Positions 7,538 through 16,081 are shown, numbered from the stretch's first letter. The stretch: 64,000 nt of DNA from Sporosarcina highlanderae (GCF_030433715.1 NZ_JAROCC010000009.1:86675-150674); one strand, 5' to 3'. Notes: generated by a model from the sequence alone, not told the origin. Program-made: numbers and translations.

Positions 7538-7876
7538 TTGGTTGCCGCTACTACAAGACGAGGTTATGAAGCAAGTCTTGAATATAGAACATATTGCAGG
7601 GGCGAGTTTGAAGTAGAGATGCCGGACAATTGGACTAATGAAGCCTCAAACTGGTTAGAAAAAACGAAAGAGAAGACGTTAAATGATAATCAGCGGATTT
7701 CCGTAAATGGAGGGATTGCAGAAGGGCGGTTAATTGGCGGTAACGTTAATGCGATGTATGGCTTTATTGGTACGCCCGTAGTCCACCGTTTTATAGCATT
7801 CCTCCTAAGAAAGCTTTGTGGTTACGTTACGTCATCCAATATAGTTGCATTATTTCAAGTATCAGGTTCTCCTTGA
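7538..7876 (+). pseudogene. Fragment of an S66 LD-carboxypeptidase (MccF-like)
   Basis: The segment FEVEMPDNWTNEASNWLE ... ISVNGGIAEGRLIGGNVNAM resembles the central/C-terminal part of S66 peptidases (LD-carboxypeptidase/MccF), which have a similar E-G-x-x-x-G-x-x-x-GGN signature. The N-terminal nucleophile domain and the C-terminal part are both missing. After GFIGTPV the sequence is unrelated and runs into palindrome copy e, where the frame stops. It begins right behind antitoxin promoter copy 2. Not a working enzyme. Confidence 0.65.
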
Positions 7877-7904
7877 ATTTCGAATTGTTTTAGAACCTGG
7901 TACC
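7859..7904 (+). repeat. 45-bp palindrome copy e
   Basis: TATCAGGTTCTCCTTGAATT to TAGAACCTGGTACCC followed by TTT. It supplies the stop codon of the LD-carboxypeptidase fragment. Confidence 0.8.
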
Positions 7905-8153
7905 CTTTCACCAGGAATTTCAAACCATTAAAAAATTTTATTCCCAGTTTAAAGGAATCAACCTTTTTTGTTGAACTAACACACACCTTTAGTTCAATAT
8001 GAAAGACCTCAATGACATCTCACTCTACAACTCTAACACATGAAGATAACATACTTAAATTTGTACTGCATTTGATTTGTTTGTCCAATCAATTTTATAA
8101 ATAAGTCGTATGCTATTATATAAGAAATTTAAATAGAAAGTAGGTAAATTCAA
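7905..8153. other. Intergenic stretch without a recognised feature
   Basis: About 250 AT-rich bases between palindrome copy e and the next gene. Nothing was recognised except a weak AGGT ribosome site and an AT-rich region that presumably holds the promoter of the 153-residue gene. Confidence 0.5.
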
Positions 8154-8615
8154 ATGGGTGTAATTAAAAATTGTTGTCCTGATTATTTTTTTAATAAGAT
8201 TTCACCAACAACAAATTTCCCCATTCCACCTGGTGGAGTACCAGTGGATCTTATTCAGGTGACAGTGACAACTGAAGAAACGAATGACCGGGTGAGAATA
8301 GATTCTATGCTTTCTGTTATTATTGTTACCGGAACTGACGGAGTTTCTGGTTTTAACGTACCATTTCGTCTTTTCCGTGATAATACTCAGATAGCAACAA
8401 TAAGTCTGACACAAACAGGTCAACTTAAACAAACAGGTGTACAAAGCCAAATTCTTGATGCTCCTAACATTACCTGGACAGACGTTCCAGGTCTACCTGG
8501 CACTTACACTTATCGTATTACGGGTGAGCGGCGTGGTGGTGAAGAAAACATTCTATCTGTGAGTGTGAATAATAGGCAAATTGATGCTATTGTTTTCCCT
8601 CCAGAAAACTGTTAA
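8154..8615 (+). CDS. Uncharacterised beta-rich 153-residue protein, possibly spore-surface
   Basis: It starts MGVIKNCCPDYFF and ends in a cysteine (PPENC). It is strongly beta-strand-like throughout, with alternating hydrophobic/Thr residues, Pro/Gly turns (NFPIPPGGVPVDL, PGLPGTYTYRITGE) and no signal peptide. The CC pair, C-terminal Cys and jelly-roll-like composition resemble the C-terminal domains of exosporium or spore-surface proteins, but there is no collagen repeat. The role is a guess. It has its own terminator. Confidence 0.65.
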   Translation: MGVIKNCCPDYFFNKISPTTNFPIPPGGVPVDLIQVTVTTEETNDRVRIDSMLSVIIVTGTDGVSGFNVPFRLFRDNTQIATISLTQTGQLKQTGVQSQILDAPNITWTDVPGLPGTYTYRITGERRGGEENILSVSVNNRQIDAIVFPPENC

Positions 8616-8620
8616 TCATA

Positions 8621-8653
8621 AAAAAGCTGTGGATTAGGTTCCACAGCTTTTTG
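8621..8653 (+). terminator. Rho-independent terminator
   Basis: AAAAAGCTGTGGA/TCCACAGCTTTTT, seven bases behind the stop codon of the 153-residue gene. Confidence 0.9.
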
Positions 8654-8662
8654 CATTTAAAA

Positions 8663-8854
8663 ATGATATCAGAATACTTTGATGTCTTATTGGATTATAG
8701 GGTATTTAATAAGAAGACAACGATAGATCTTTCATCAAAAGATGCATTTAACAGTTCGGAAATCCTCGTGGACGGTGTGGCGCTTAACGATGAGGAACAG
8801 GTAGAACTGCTGGTATATCTGAAGACGCGGAGAACTGTGAAATCGAGGTTGTGA
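8663..8854 (+). pseudogene. Short ORF, probably a C-terminal gene remnant (63 residues)
   Basis: Begins MISEYFDVLLDYRVFNKKTT directly behind a terminator, without a ribosome site or promoter space. The content (FNSSEILVDGVALNDEEQVE, then a basic tail) looks like the end of a normal soluble protein. I read it as the tail of a lost gene; it could still be a short gene. The source was not recognised. Confidence 0.4.
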
Positions 8855-8921
8855 TGAGCGATTGTATTTCATATAGTAGCTTCCTTTGTAGTTATAAATG
8901 AATCGGGGGATGGGGTTGAAA

Positions 8922-9020
8922 ATGGTAAAGAGGATGATGTTAGGGGGATTTGCTGCAATTGCAATTGTTCTGCATGAAAAAAACCCAGTATCTACTACGC
9001 AAACAATGGACTTTTTTTAG
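8922..9020 (+). other. Short ORF resembling a truncated signal peptide (32 residues)
   Basis: ATG behind GGGGGATGGGG encodes MVKRMMLGGFAAIAIVLHEK and a polar tail before TAG. A basic-hydrophobic start like this is what the first codons of an exported protein look like; the rest of such a gene is absent. Possibly a remnant, possibly chance. Confidence 0.25.
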
Positions 9021-9197
9021 AATATATTTAATCAAGGCCTGCCATGCAAACCATCATTAAATATAATAATTAGTGAATCTCGACAACCTTCAGTATATTA
9101 ATAGTTTTAAGAACATGCGTATGCTACGATAAAAGAGTAATAGAATAGGTGACTCAAGGGTGGTCGGCCATTTCCCGTAAGAAGGGAGGTGGTCGGT

Positions 9198-9281
9198 ATG
9201 ACAGTATTTGAAGCGCTAATGCTTGCAATTTCATTCGCAGCATTAATCGTAGCAGTATCGTCGTCTAACCATAAAAAATAA
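9198..9281 (+). CDS. Hol-Tox type small membrane toxin, copy 3 (type I TA)
   Basis: 27 residues, differing from copy 1 only at the Arg/Lys near the end (NHKK). Here the full leader is present: GGGAGGTGG ribosome site with the complementary GGCCATTTCCC 5 nt upstream, able to form an 11-pair (partly G-U) hairpin that would hide the ribosome site. This copy and its antisense partner look intact. Confidence 0.8.
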   Translation: MTVFEALMLAISFAALIVAVSSSNHKK

Positions 9282-9433
9282 CCCATCCTTGAGTGGTAGC
9301 TCATAATGGATGGATTACTTTTTCCAACTTAGCTGATCCCCCTTGAAGGGAACCTACTATTACAGACTGCCTAACGTTGACAGCGTTAGGTGGTCCTTTT
9401 TAGTTTATTCATTTTCAACAACTATATGCTAAT
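9274..9433 (-). ncRNA. Antisense antitoxin RNA, cassette copy 3
   Basis: Minus-strand promoter TTGTAA (9468-9463), 17 nt, TATAAT (9445-9440). It ends at the hairpin formed by CCATCC ... GGATGG at about 9283-9315. The arrangement is the same as in copies 1 and 2. Ends are estimates. Confidence 0.65.
9365..9402 (+). terminator. Terminator of toxin mRNA, copy 3
   Basis: GACTGCCTAACGTT/AGCGTTAGGTGGTC followed by CTTTTT. Relative to copy 1, T-A to C-G exchanges occur on both sides of the stem. Confidence 0.8.
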
Positions 9434-9469
9434 ATCATCATTATAGAGTAGTTTTTTGATTATTACAAC

Positions 9470-9649
9470 CAAATTAGGCGGTCATGTTTTTATCTACTCC
9501 TTTGTTTTCTCATCCATTACGTGGCGACCCACTTTTCACCAGTGATTACTGGTGCTCCGCCATGTTTCATACCAAAAAAGGTGACATGACGTACGAAATA
9601 TATATGACAAAGATCAAGGCGAATTTATCTAAATCGGGAGTTGCAGGAA
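9470..9649. other. Intergenic stretch with no supported gene
   Basis: Between antitoxin promoter 3 and the TPR gene. An open frame here lacks a ribosome site and has no recognisable protein character. The tail contains GGGAG, which serves the next gene. Confidence 0.5.
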
Positions 9650-10570
9650 ATGATGGTAAATCTTAATGAAAAGGCGCTTCAGTTGTTTGAGGAGAATGCA
9701 TATGACGAAGCGCTTGACTTGTTAGAGCAGGCGGTCGAGAAAGGGAGGACGGTCCAATCACTGAATAATTTAGCGTGGATGTACATGTATGAAGAAGAGG
9801 ATGTGCAACGGGCAAAGCCGCTCCTTGAAGAAGTCGTTGCGCTGCGCCCGCAATGTCACTTTCCGTATAACATGCTCGGTGAAGTTGCATTGCAGGAGAA
9901 AAACTGGGACGGTGCGAGGGAACTGTTGAGGAAATCGATAGCCATTCGATCGTCAGGTGAAGCAATTCATAATTTAGCAGTCGCCGACTTTTATACTGAT
10001 CGTTTTCAGCAGGCGGCGGATGGGTTTCATTCAATTGCTGAAGACTCGGATATCGTCAGCTGGTATGAAGTGATTGCGCGTATTCGAAATAGGGAGTGGG
10101 CTGTTGCCAAATCGATACTTGATCAGTGGAACAGTGAGTCCTCTCATTACTTGGGGGCAATCGAAGCGGCAGATGCTTATGTGGAGATGGACTGCTGGCA
10201 AGAAGCGCGGGATAAGTTTGAAAAAGAGTGGTCGGATTATTTCATTTCGCCAAATGTGATTAGCCGGTATGCGTATGTTTTATTCCGCTTACATGATCTG
10301 CACGCTTGCCGCCAAGTAATCGATCGGGCGGTTGCGGACAAACGAGTTGAAATCGAAGAAGAGAAGCAGGAAATTTGCGATGAAAATTGGACGGAAGCCG
10401 ATAAAGCCGACAGAATTCTGGAGCTACAAGAGGAATTAAGTGGCTTACAGCAGCTGTTTGCGAAATTGCAGGCAGGCTACCTACCGGTTTTTAGGTTTGA
10501 ATTGCATCACGAAGGCGGTTGTTATTTGTTCGGTTGTAAACAGCACGGCCATTCGGAGTGGGTGGGGTGA
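9650..10570 (+). CDS. TPR-repeat protein
   Basis: A 306-residue, all-helical protein with tetratricopeptide-type repeats at about residues 1-170 (ALQLFEENAYDEALDLLEQA, then SLNNLAWMYMYEEE, MLGEVALQEKNWDGARELL and further units) and an acidic coiled-coil-like stretch (VEIEEEKQEICDEN). Such proteins are scaffolds, and no enzymatic site is seen. The C-terminus is His/Cys-rich (HHEGGCYLFGCKQHGH) and could bind a metal. The ATG at 9650 is preferred because GGGAG ends 9 nt upstream. It stands alone and is followed by palindrome copy f as a likely terminator. Its role is unknown. Confidence 0.8.
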   Translation: MMVNLNEKALQLFEENAYDEALDLLEQAVEKGRTVQSLNNLAWMYMYEEEDVQRAKPLLEEVVALRPQCHFPYNMLGEVALQEKNWDGARELLRKSIAIRSSGEAIHNLAVADFYTDRFQQAADGFHSIAEDSDIVSWYEVIARIRNREWAVAKSILDQWNSESSHYLGAIEAADAYVEMDCWQEARDKFEKEWSDYFISPNVISRYAYVLFRLHDLHACRQVIDRAVADKRVEIEEEKQEICDENWTEADKADRILELQEELSGLQQLFAKLQAGYLPVFRFELHHEGGCYLFGCKQHGHSEWVG

Positions 10571-10595
10571 TTGGTCGGGGTTGCTGGATTTTCAA

Positions 10596-10642
10596 GTACC
10601 AGGTTCTCATTGAATTTTGAATTTATTTTAGAACCTGGTACC
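10596..10642 (+). repeat. 45-bp palindrome copy f
   Basis: GTACCAGGTTCTCATTGAAT ... AGAACCTGGTACCC followed by TTTTT. The long perfect outer stem plus T run makes it a good bidirectional terminator between two convergent genes. Confidence 0.85.
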
Positions 10643-10658
10643 CTTTTTATCTCTTACA

Positions 10659-11504
10659 TCAAGAAAGAATCTTAAGTTCTGATAGTGCCTGCTGCAAGGT
10701 TCCTTTTGTGATTTGATCACTAAAGTCCAATCCAAGACTTACAGCAGTCTGAGCCACTTCAGGCCTAACACCTGTTAGTATCGTTTGAACTCCTAACAAT
10801 TTTAAGGTAGAGCTCAAATTAAAGATATGTTGTGCCACCATTGTATCGACAATAGCTACCCCAGATAAATCGAGTATTAAGTAAGATATTTTTAATCTCC
10901 CTGCTTCTTTCGTCGTATTCTCCATCAACAATAACGCCCGTTCAGTATCAATGTTTCCGATTAATGGCAGTATGGCGATGTCATTAGAAATAGAAACAAT
11001 AGGAACAGATAATTCAATAAATGCTTTTCTTGCATTATCGAGATTGACTGTGTAGAAGTTAACAAAGGTTAAGCTAAAACAGTAAACAGCATGATCAAGC
11101 AACGGGTCTATGATTTTAGATGTTTCTAACAATGATTTCACCGACATATCTTGTGAGATGACCTTGTTTTCAATTACTTCATTGATATAGGTTCGATAAA
11201 GCGTCGTATCTTTCAAGGCTTCATCCAATGGTACTCCAAGTTTATAGACATACTCGGAAGTTTCATGCGCCCATTCTTCTATCAGCTCATAGGCCATTTC
11301 TCTTTTTTCTGGTTTGGCCAAAAATTCTCCAAAGAGATTTATAAAGTTTGCTCTCAGCCTTACTATTTCCTCTTCAATATGTGAAGGGATTAATTGTCTT
11401 TGATCATCCGGAATCTCTGATAATCTTACCTCATGAATTTTACGTGCTATATTAATCTTTTCTTCTATTAGCGTTTTTCCGAGTAGCCCCATTTCATTTA
11501 TCAT
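10659..11504 (-). CDS. RsbR-type stressosome protein with STAS domain, paralogue 1
   Basis: 281 residues, the size of RsbR proteins: an N-terminal all-helical (non-haem globin-like) sensor half and a C-terminal STAS domain from about residue 165. RsbR proteins form the stressosome with RsbS and are phosphorylated by RsbT on two residues. The matching positions here are threonines in IGNIDTERA and AIVDTMVA. The start at 11504 is chosen because GGGGGGAT lies at the right distance. The gene is divergent from a second paralogue at 11723. No RsbS or RsbT gene is adjacent. Confidence 0.85.
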   Translation of the reverse strand: MINEMGLLGKTLIEEKINIARKIHEVRLSEIPDDQRQLIPSHIEEEIVRLRANFINLFGEFLAKPEKREMAYELIEEWAHETSEYVYKLGVPLDEALKDTTLYRTYINEVIENKVISQDMSVKSLLETSKIIDPLLDHAVYCFSLTFVNFYTVNLDNARKAFIELSVPIVSISNDIAILPLIGNIDTERALLLMENTTKEAGRLKISYLILDLSGVAIVDTMVAQHIFNLSSTLKLLGVQTILTGVRPEVAQTAVSLGLDFSDQITKGTLQQALSELKILS

Positions 11505-11722
11505 GAGCTCATCCCCCCAAAAGAAATATATATTTGATTTACCTTTTATTGTATGGCATTCAAAAGATTTCCGCAAACCAACAAATAGTAGCCTAACACA
11601 TGTTCTCGAAAAGAATATTTGAAAAGTAATAAAATGTGTTAAAATAAATAAAAGTAGCTAATGATGATGCTCTTCGGTGGATTGTGTTTTTTTAACTTTG
11701 AGGAGTAGTGGAGGTAAAGAAG

Positions 11723-12553
11723 ATGTCGGAAAAAAGGAAACTTCATAGTTTTTTAATGAGTAAGGCAGAGCAAATGACGGAAGAATGGTACGAGAAATTA
11801 GATAAAAGTGACCCGTCAGGCGTGTATTCTTCTACCGATCCTGTGGAGATTAAGAAATTGAAAGGGCAGAATTTTGCGTTCCACGAAAATGCTTTTAGAA
11901 TATTGATTGAAGAAGAATCTGAAGTGATGAAGCGGATGGAAAGTTGGATTTTGGAGACGACAAGTGACCCTGAACTCATAGATACACCTATTGAATTTAT
12001 CATAAGAGAGTTTATGAGAACCCGGGATGTGTATTTTGGTTTCATTAAAGAGTTTGTCGATGCGAATAAAGAGTCGATGACCATTGAATCCATTTTATAC
12101 TATTACGAACTGATTATTAGTATAACGGATCAGGCGATTGTTTGGTATACACATGAAAGAAACAGACATTTAAACGAACAATTGGGATTCCAAAAAGAAG
12201 TGATCAATACATTAAGTTCTCCAGTCATTGTTTTAAGTGATGACACAGCCTTACTTCCGATTATTGGAGAGCTCGATAGTGACCGGGCAAAATTACTCTT
12301 AGAGAACACATTGGAACAATGTGTGGCCAAAGGGATAAACAAACTATATATCGATTTGTCTGGTATGGTAATGGTGGATTCGATTGTTGCACAACAGCTA
12401 CTTGGGCTCCTACAGTCTTTAGAGTTAATAGGTGTCGAGCCAACGTTATCCGGCATCAGACCGGAAATTGCTCTAACGGCGATTAAGTTAGGGATTTCTT
12501 TTGAAAATGTACGAATCACATCAAAACTTTCACAAGCGATACAACCATGTTGA
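11723..12553 (+). CDS. RsbR-type stressosome protein with STAS domain, paralogue 2
   Basis: 276 residues; helical N-terminal sensor half and C-terminal STAS domain (IDLSGMVMVDSIVAQQ). Both presumed phospho-sites are serine (IGELDSDRA and MVDSIVA) where paralogue 1 has threonine. The ATG at 11723 has GGAGG eight bases upstream. It is divergently arranged with paralogue 1 across a 218-bp spacer, so both could share regulation. It probably acts as an alternative stress-input subunit of the sigma-B-controlling stressosome. Confidence 0.85.
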   Translation: MSEKRKLHSFLMSKAEQMTEEWYEKLDKSDPSGVYSSTDPVEIKKLKGQNFAFHENAFRILIEEESEVMKRMESWILETTSDPELIDTPIEFIIREFMRTRDVYFGFIKEFVDANKESMTIESILYYYELIISITDQAIVWYTHERNRHLNEQLGFQKEVINTLSSPVIVLSDDTALLPIIGELDSDRAKLLLENTLEQCVAKGINKLYIDLSGMVMVDSIVAQQLLGLLQSLELIGVEPTLSGIRPEIALTAIKLGISFENVRITSKLSQAIQPC

Positions 12554-12677
12554 CGTCTTTTATTCTTTTTTAATTTTATTGATTTTGACTTGCTGAATCC
12601 TATTTGGAATAAAATCTGTGATGGGTGCAAATTAATTCGCCCCCAATAGCCAAACTATGTGTATTGGAGGTGATGAA

Positions 12678-13334
12678 ATGATTGTTTCACTCACATGGAC
12701 GTATAGATCACCGAAGGGAGCGGAGACAATCTTTCGGTCCGAAGAAATGTCAGCGGAGCAAGCTGTATTAATCGCGGAGGATTTGGCGAAGACGGGCCGT
12801 GCAAAACAGGTAAACTTCGTAGATCGATTTGAAAGTTCATGGACACTTAAAGAGTTGAAGGGTTATTTGAAGGGAATTGAAACAGAGCCGCATAACATCA
12901 TCGTCTATTTCGATGGAGGGTTCGATTGGGAAACGAAGGCGGCCGGCGTAGGCTGCGTCATTTATTACGACCAAAATGGGAAGTCCTATAGACTTAGGAA
13001 AAATGCGTCTATCTCTGGGTTAACTTCAAATAACGAGGCTGAATACGCTGCACTTCACCTTTGCCTGTCAGAGCTTGAATTGTTAGGAGTCCATCATCTA
13101 CCCGTCCGTATTATCGGTGATTCAAGGGTTGTCATCAACCATTTAACTGAGGAATGGCCGGTGATTGAGCAGGACTTGTACAGTTGGGCAGAAAAGATTG
13201 AAGAGAAAATGGGCGCACTTGGACTTCAGCCTGAGTATGAGCTTGTTTCAAGGAAGAAGAATTCCGAAGCCGATCGTTTGGCTGTCCAAGCATTGGCTGG
13301 AACGGAGATTACGGCTACCATTGAAAAGAGCTAA
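12678..13334 (+). CDS. RNase HI-like protein (YpeP type)
   Basis: 218 residues: an N-terminal ~75-residue extension (beginning MIVSLTWTYRSPKGAET) followed by an RNase H fold. All four acidic active-site positions are visible: D in VYFDGGFD, E in NNEAEYAAL, D in GDSRVVINHL and D in NSEADRLAV. It would cleave RNA in RNA-DNA hybrids, although YpeP-type members are often poorly characterised. The ATG at 12678 follows GGAGG by 7 nt. The gene ends 3 bases before a 146-bp repeat, which may act as its terminator. Confidence 0.85.
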   Translation: MIVSLTWTYRSPKGAETIFRSEEMSAEQAVLIAEDLAKTGRAKQVNFVDRFESSWTLKELKGYLKGIETEPHNIIVYFDGGFDWETKAAGVGCVIYYDQNGKSYRLRKNASISGLTSNNEAEYAALHLCLSELELLGVHHLPVRIIGDSRVVINHLTEEWPVIEQDLYSWAEKIEEKMGALGLQPEYELVSRKKNSEADRLAVQALAGTEITATIEKS

Positions 13335-13337
13335 ATC

Positions 13338-13484
13338 GGTACCTGTGCGATAAACAATTTAGTTTATTCACTACAATTGCATAAATATCAATGCGGAAAC
13401 TAATTGATTCGGTCATCCGGTCATGATGATTGGATATTTATTCAAATTGGTTGAATTAACATGAATGTTTCTTGCACAGGTACC
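13338..13484 (+). repeat. 146-bp palindromic element, copy A
   Basis: Ends GGTACCTGTGC ... GCACAGGTACC. Arms of ~48 nt are imperfect inverted repeats (ACTACAATTGCATAAATA versus TATTTATTCAAATTGGTTGA). No coding capacity. This copy is diverged in the central loop. Confidence 0.85.
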
Positions 13485-13516
13485 GACAAAATAACTAAAG
13501 TGAGGTAGGAAATAGA

Positions 13517-13978
13517 ATGAACGAAACTGAAGCAGCAGTTAGTTCCCACAAACAAATAGCTGCAACTTGTTTTAACCAAGTGTGGGATCTTCTTGAGAAG
13601 GAAGTTAGGACTCCAGAGGAACAAGAAAATATGATTCACCTTTGTCATAGTTCTTTCTGGCATTGGACGCAAGCAGAGGAATGTACTGAACAGAATCTCT
13701 CAATCGGATATTGGCAGCTTTCACGTGTCTATGCAGTGGTAGGGCAAGGAGAAAATTCTTTGAATTATGCGAAACGCTGTATAGCTGTAAGTGAAGAGGC
13801 GGGTCTTGCTCCTTTTTATATAGGCTACGGCTATGAGGCTGCGGCAAGAGCTTGCAACGTATTAGGACAATCTACTGAAAGCCGGAGATTTAAAGAGGTA
13901 GCGTATGAGTATTTAGAGAAAATGACAGATGAAGGAAGTAAAAAGCTGTTAGTGAGTGATTTGGAAGGATTGCAGTGA
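13517..13978 (+). CDS. Uncharacterised helical protein (153 residues)
   Basis: Soluble all-helical protein with a TPR-like pattern in the middle (LSIGYWQLSRVYAVVGQGEN, LNYAKRCIAVSEEAGLAPFY, YEAAARACNVLGQ), so probably a short TPR-like repeat protein. No catalytic motif and no signal peptide. A GGTAGGA ribosome site precedes the ATG. It is monocistronic: the 146-bp repeat is upstream and a strong terminator downstream. Function not recognised. Confidence 0.75.
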   Translation: MNETEAAVSSHKQIAATCFNQVWDLLEKEVRTPEEQENMIHLCHSSFWHWTQAEECTEQNLSIGYWQLSRVYAVVGQGENSLNYAKRCIAVSEEAGLAPFYIGYGYEAAARACNVLGQSTESRRFKEVAYEYLEKMTDEGSKKLLVSDLEGLQ

Positions 13979-14000
13979 TTGTGCAAAACATTAAATATAG

Positions 14001-14046
14001 AGCCATCTATCCGATGCGAATAAAATCGGCATAGATGGCTTTTTAT
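14001..14046. terminator. Bidirectional terminator between convergent genes
   Basis: AGCCATCTAT(CCGAT) ... (ATCGG)ATAGATGGCT with a T run on the + side and an A run before the stem, serving the 153-residue gene and pcm. Confidence 0.85.
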
Positions 14047-14062
14047 CAATCAACTTCCGACA

Positions 14063-14644
14063 TCACTCATACTTTCCCTTCAAAGGCACAAACCGCACTT
14101 CATTCAACACTGTCTCATTAATTTCTCCATTATCGTCTTTTTCCAACAGCAAGAGTTCCTGCAAAAGTGGTGTTCCAACAGGGATGATCATTTTTCCTCC
14201 GATTGCTAATTGGTCGACGAGCTCGTTTGGCACTTGGGCAGCGGCGGCCGTCACCATAATACGGTCGTACGGAGCGTGTTCCTCCCAGCCGGTGCTCCCG
14301 TCATCTAACTTGTAGTGGATGTTGGAAAAACCGGCTTCGTTTAGTCGTTCCTTTGCCCGTTCATGTAGGTCAGCAATTCGTTCAATTGTATAGACTGCGT
14401 TCGAAAAGGCAGCTAAGAGGGCGGTTTGGAAGCCGGATCCCGTTCCGATTTCGAGTACTTTCACATCCGGTTGCAAGTCGATTGCCAATGTCATTTCGAG
14501 GACGAGGGAAGGCTGGGAAATGGTTTGTTCATATCCGATTGGAATGGCCTCGTCCATATAGGCGAATTCCTTGAGTTCATCCATGAAGAAACTGCGATCT
14601 AATTTTTGAAAATACAGTATGATGTCTTCGCTTTGATTGGCCAT
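14063..14644 (-). CDS. pcm: Protein-L-isoaspartate O-methyltransferase
   Basis: SAM-dependent cytoplasmic repair enzyme that methylates isoaspartyl residues in aged proteins. 193 residues, with the PCMT active-site region ISQPSLVLEMTLAIDL, SAM motif I VLEIGTGSGFQTALLA, and YDRIMVTAAAAQVP. It is slightly shorter than the typical 210 residues. Many Bacillaceae lack this gene. AAGGTGC precedes the ATG. Confidence 0.9.
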   Translation of the reverse strand: MANQSEDIILYFQKLDRSFFMDELKEFAYMDEAIPIGYEQTISQPSLVLEMTLAIDLQPDVKVLEIGTGSGFQTALLAAFSNAVYTIERIADLHERAKERLNEAGFSNIHYKLDDGSTGWEEHAPYDRIMVTAAAAQVPNELVDQLAIGGKMIIPVGTPLLQELLLLEKDDNGEINETVLNEVRFVPLKGKYE

Positions 14645-14804
14645 TGGTTATGCACCTTCTTTTTGTAGCAGCTTTACAGTAATCATTACCTATATAGGGG
14701 ATTCATAAACTGAATTTGCGAACTTGACCGTATAATTGAACAGATTAATTGATTCCTTTATCTATGAAAGGTAATGTTAGAAATATAGCCAAGGAGGGAT
14801 TGAG

Positions 14805-15611
14805 ATGAAGTATATTAAATTAACGAATGGCGTTGAAATTCCAATCGTCGGTAGTGGTACAAATACTTATGGCAAAGAGGGAAACCAATACTCAGGTGCC
14901 CTAAGAGGAGACACTCAAGAAATTGACTGGGCAATTGAAAACGGTTACCGTCATTTTGACTCTGCTCAATTGTATTTAAATGAAGAAGTCGTTGGAAATG
15001 GGTTAAAGAAATCCTCTCTACCACGTGAAGATTTCTTTATCACTTCGAAGCTGAAAACATTTGAAGGTTTCGGTGGTGCAGACTGGGCTCATGCTGAAAT
15101 TGAAAAAAGCTTAGAGAAATTACAAACTGACTATATCGATTTATTCCTTATCCATAAACCATGGGATAATCATGCTGAAATCTTGGAGGCTTGGAGTATT
15201 TTAGAAGACTACTATAACCGCGGTGTGTTTAAGTCAATTGGTGTTTCCAATTTTGAAAAAGAGCATCTTGACTTACTTCTTGAAAATGGCAACATTAAAG
15301 TAGCTGTTAACCAAATTAAATCTCAAGTCGGAACGTGGAATGAAGAGTTGATTGCTTATAATAAAAAGAATGATATTGCAACTGTCGCATGGTCTCCATT
15401 ACGCGGTATCGATGAAAATGCAAAGCAGGTTCTTGAAGAAGTCGGTAACCAATACGGAAAAACATACGCACAAGTTGTTTTACGATATCAAATTGAACGT
15501 GATGTTATCGTCATTCCTAAGTCACATAATAAAGATCGCCAAGCACAATGCCTAACTATTTTTGACTTTGAACTAACGGAAAGCGATCGTGACCGTATTG
15601 CTGCCCTATAA
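14805..15611 (+). CDS. Aldo/keto reductase
   Basis: 268-residue NADPH-dependent oxidoreductase of the AKR superfamily (TIM barrel). The catalytic tetrad is visible: D and Y in YRHFDSAQLYLNE, K in ITSKLKT, H in LFLIHKPW; a C-terminal IPKSHN region binds the cofactor phosphate. Closest in style to the YvgN/YtbE-type glyoxal/methylglyoxal reductases. Substrate not predictable. Ribosome site AAGGAGGGA. Palindrome copy g follows as a probable terminator. Confidence 0.9.
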   Translation: MKYIKLTNGVEIPIVGSGTNTYGKEGNQYSGALRGDTQEIDWAIENGYRHFDSAQLYLNEEVVGNGLKKSSLPREDFFITSKLKTFEGFGGADWAHAEIEKSLEKLQTDYIDLFLIHKPWDNHAEILEAWSILEDYYNRGVFKSIGVSNFEKEHLDLLLENGNIKVAVNQIKSQVGTWNEELIAYNKKNDIATVAWSPLRGIDENAKQVLEEVGNQYGKTYAQVVLRYQIERDVIVIPKSHNKDRQAQCLTIFDFELTESDRDRIAAL

Positions 15612-15620
15612 CTGAATTCC

Positions 15621-15669
15621 GGGTGTTAGGTTCTCGAAGAATTTCGAATTGTTTTAGAACCTAACACCC
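15621..15669 (+). repeat. 45-bp palindrome copy g (TAACACC variant)
   Basis: GGGTGTTAGGTTCT ... AGAACCTAACACCC. The outer arms differ from the GGTACC type, but both sides changed together, so the stem remains perfectly paired. Confidence 0.85.
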
Positions 15670-15805
15670 TTCACTTATTTTACAATCCAATAGCCTTCCG
15701 CTTTGATTTCATCGTTAAATACATATAAAATATATCTCTGCACTAAAATGAATTGCAGAAAATGAATGAACTGATTTAGAGTAAATGAGTTGGTGGAGGC
15801 TAATT

Positions 15806-16081
15806 ATGGATTATAGAATCAGTAACAAGAAAGTATTTGAACAAGCACAGATCCGTTCGGTTTCAGATGTACCGTTTACAGATGAAGAACGCCAAAACGG
15901 CATGAAATTAGCGAGTTCGAAGGTGGATACTACCCTTGGGTTGTATTTGGTGGAGATAGATGGCCATAAGAAATTTGAGGTTCGTTGGGATGATTCACAC
16001 GAGTTTTTCACCGGTTGGTATTCCGCTTGGGAAAATTTCACTTGGTGTCTAAATGTCACAGGCAACACAATGTCTGAATAA
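15806..16081 (+). CDS. Uncharacterised 91-residue protein
   Basis: ATG at 15806 behind GGTGGAGG. Small soluble protein with a charged N-terminal helix (FTDEERQNGMKLASSK) and an aromatic C-terminal beta region (FEVRWDDSHEFFTGWYSAWE). No family recognised. It lies between two palindromes. Confidence 0.6.
   Translation: MDYRISNKKVFEQAQIRSVSDVPFTDEERQNGMKLASSKVDTTLGLYLVEIDGHKKFEVRWDDSHEFFTGWYSAWENFTWCLNVTGNTMSE

Noticed and set aside
9484..9666. Plus-strand 60-codon frame before the TPR gene
   Set aside because: No ribosome site, composition not protein-like, and it overlaps the start of the TPR gene.
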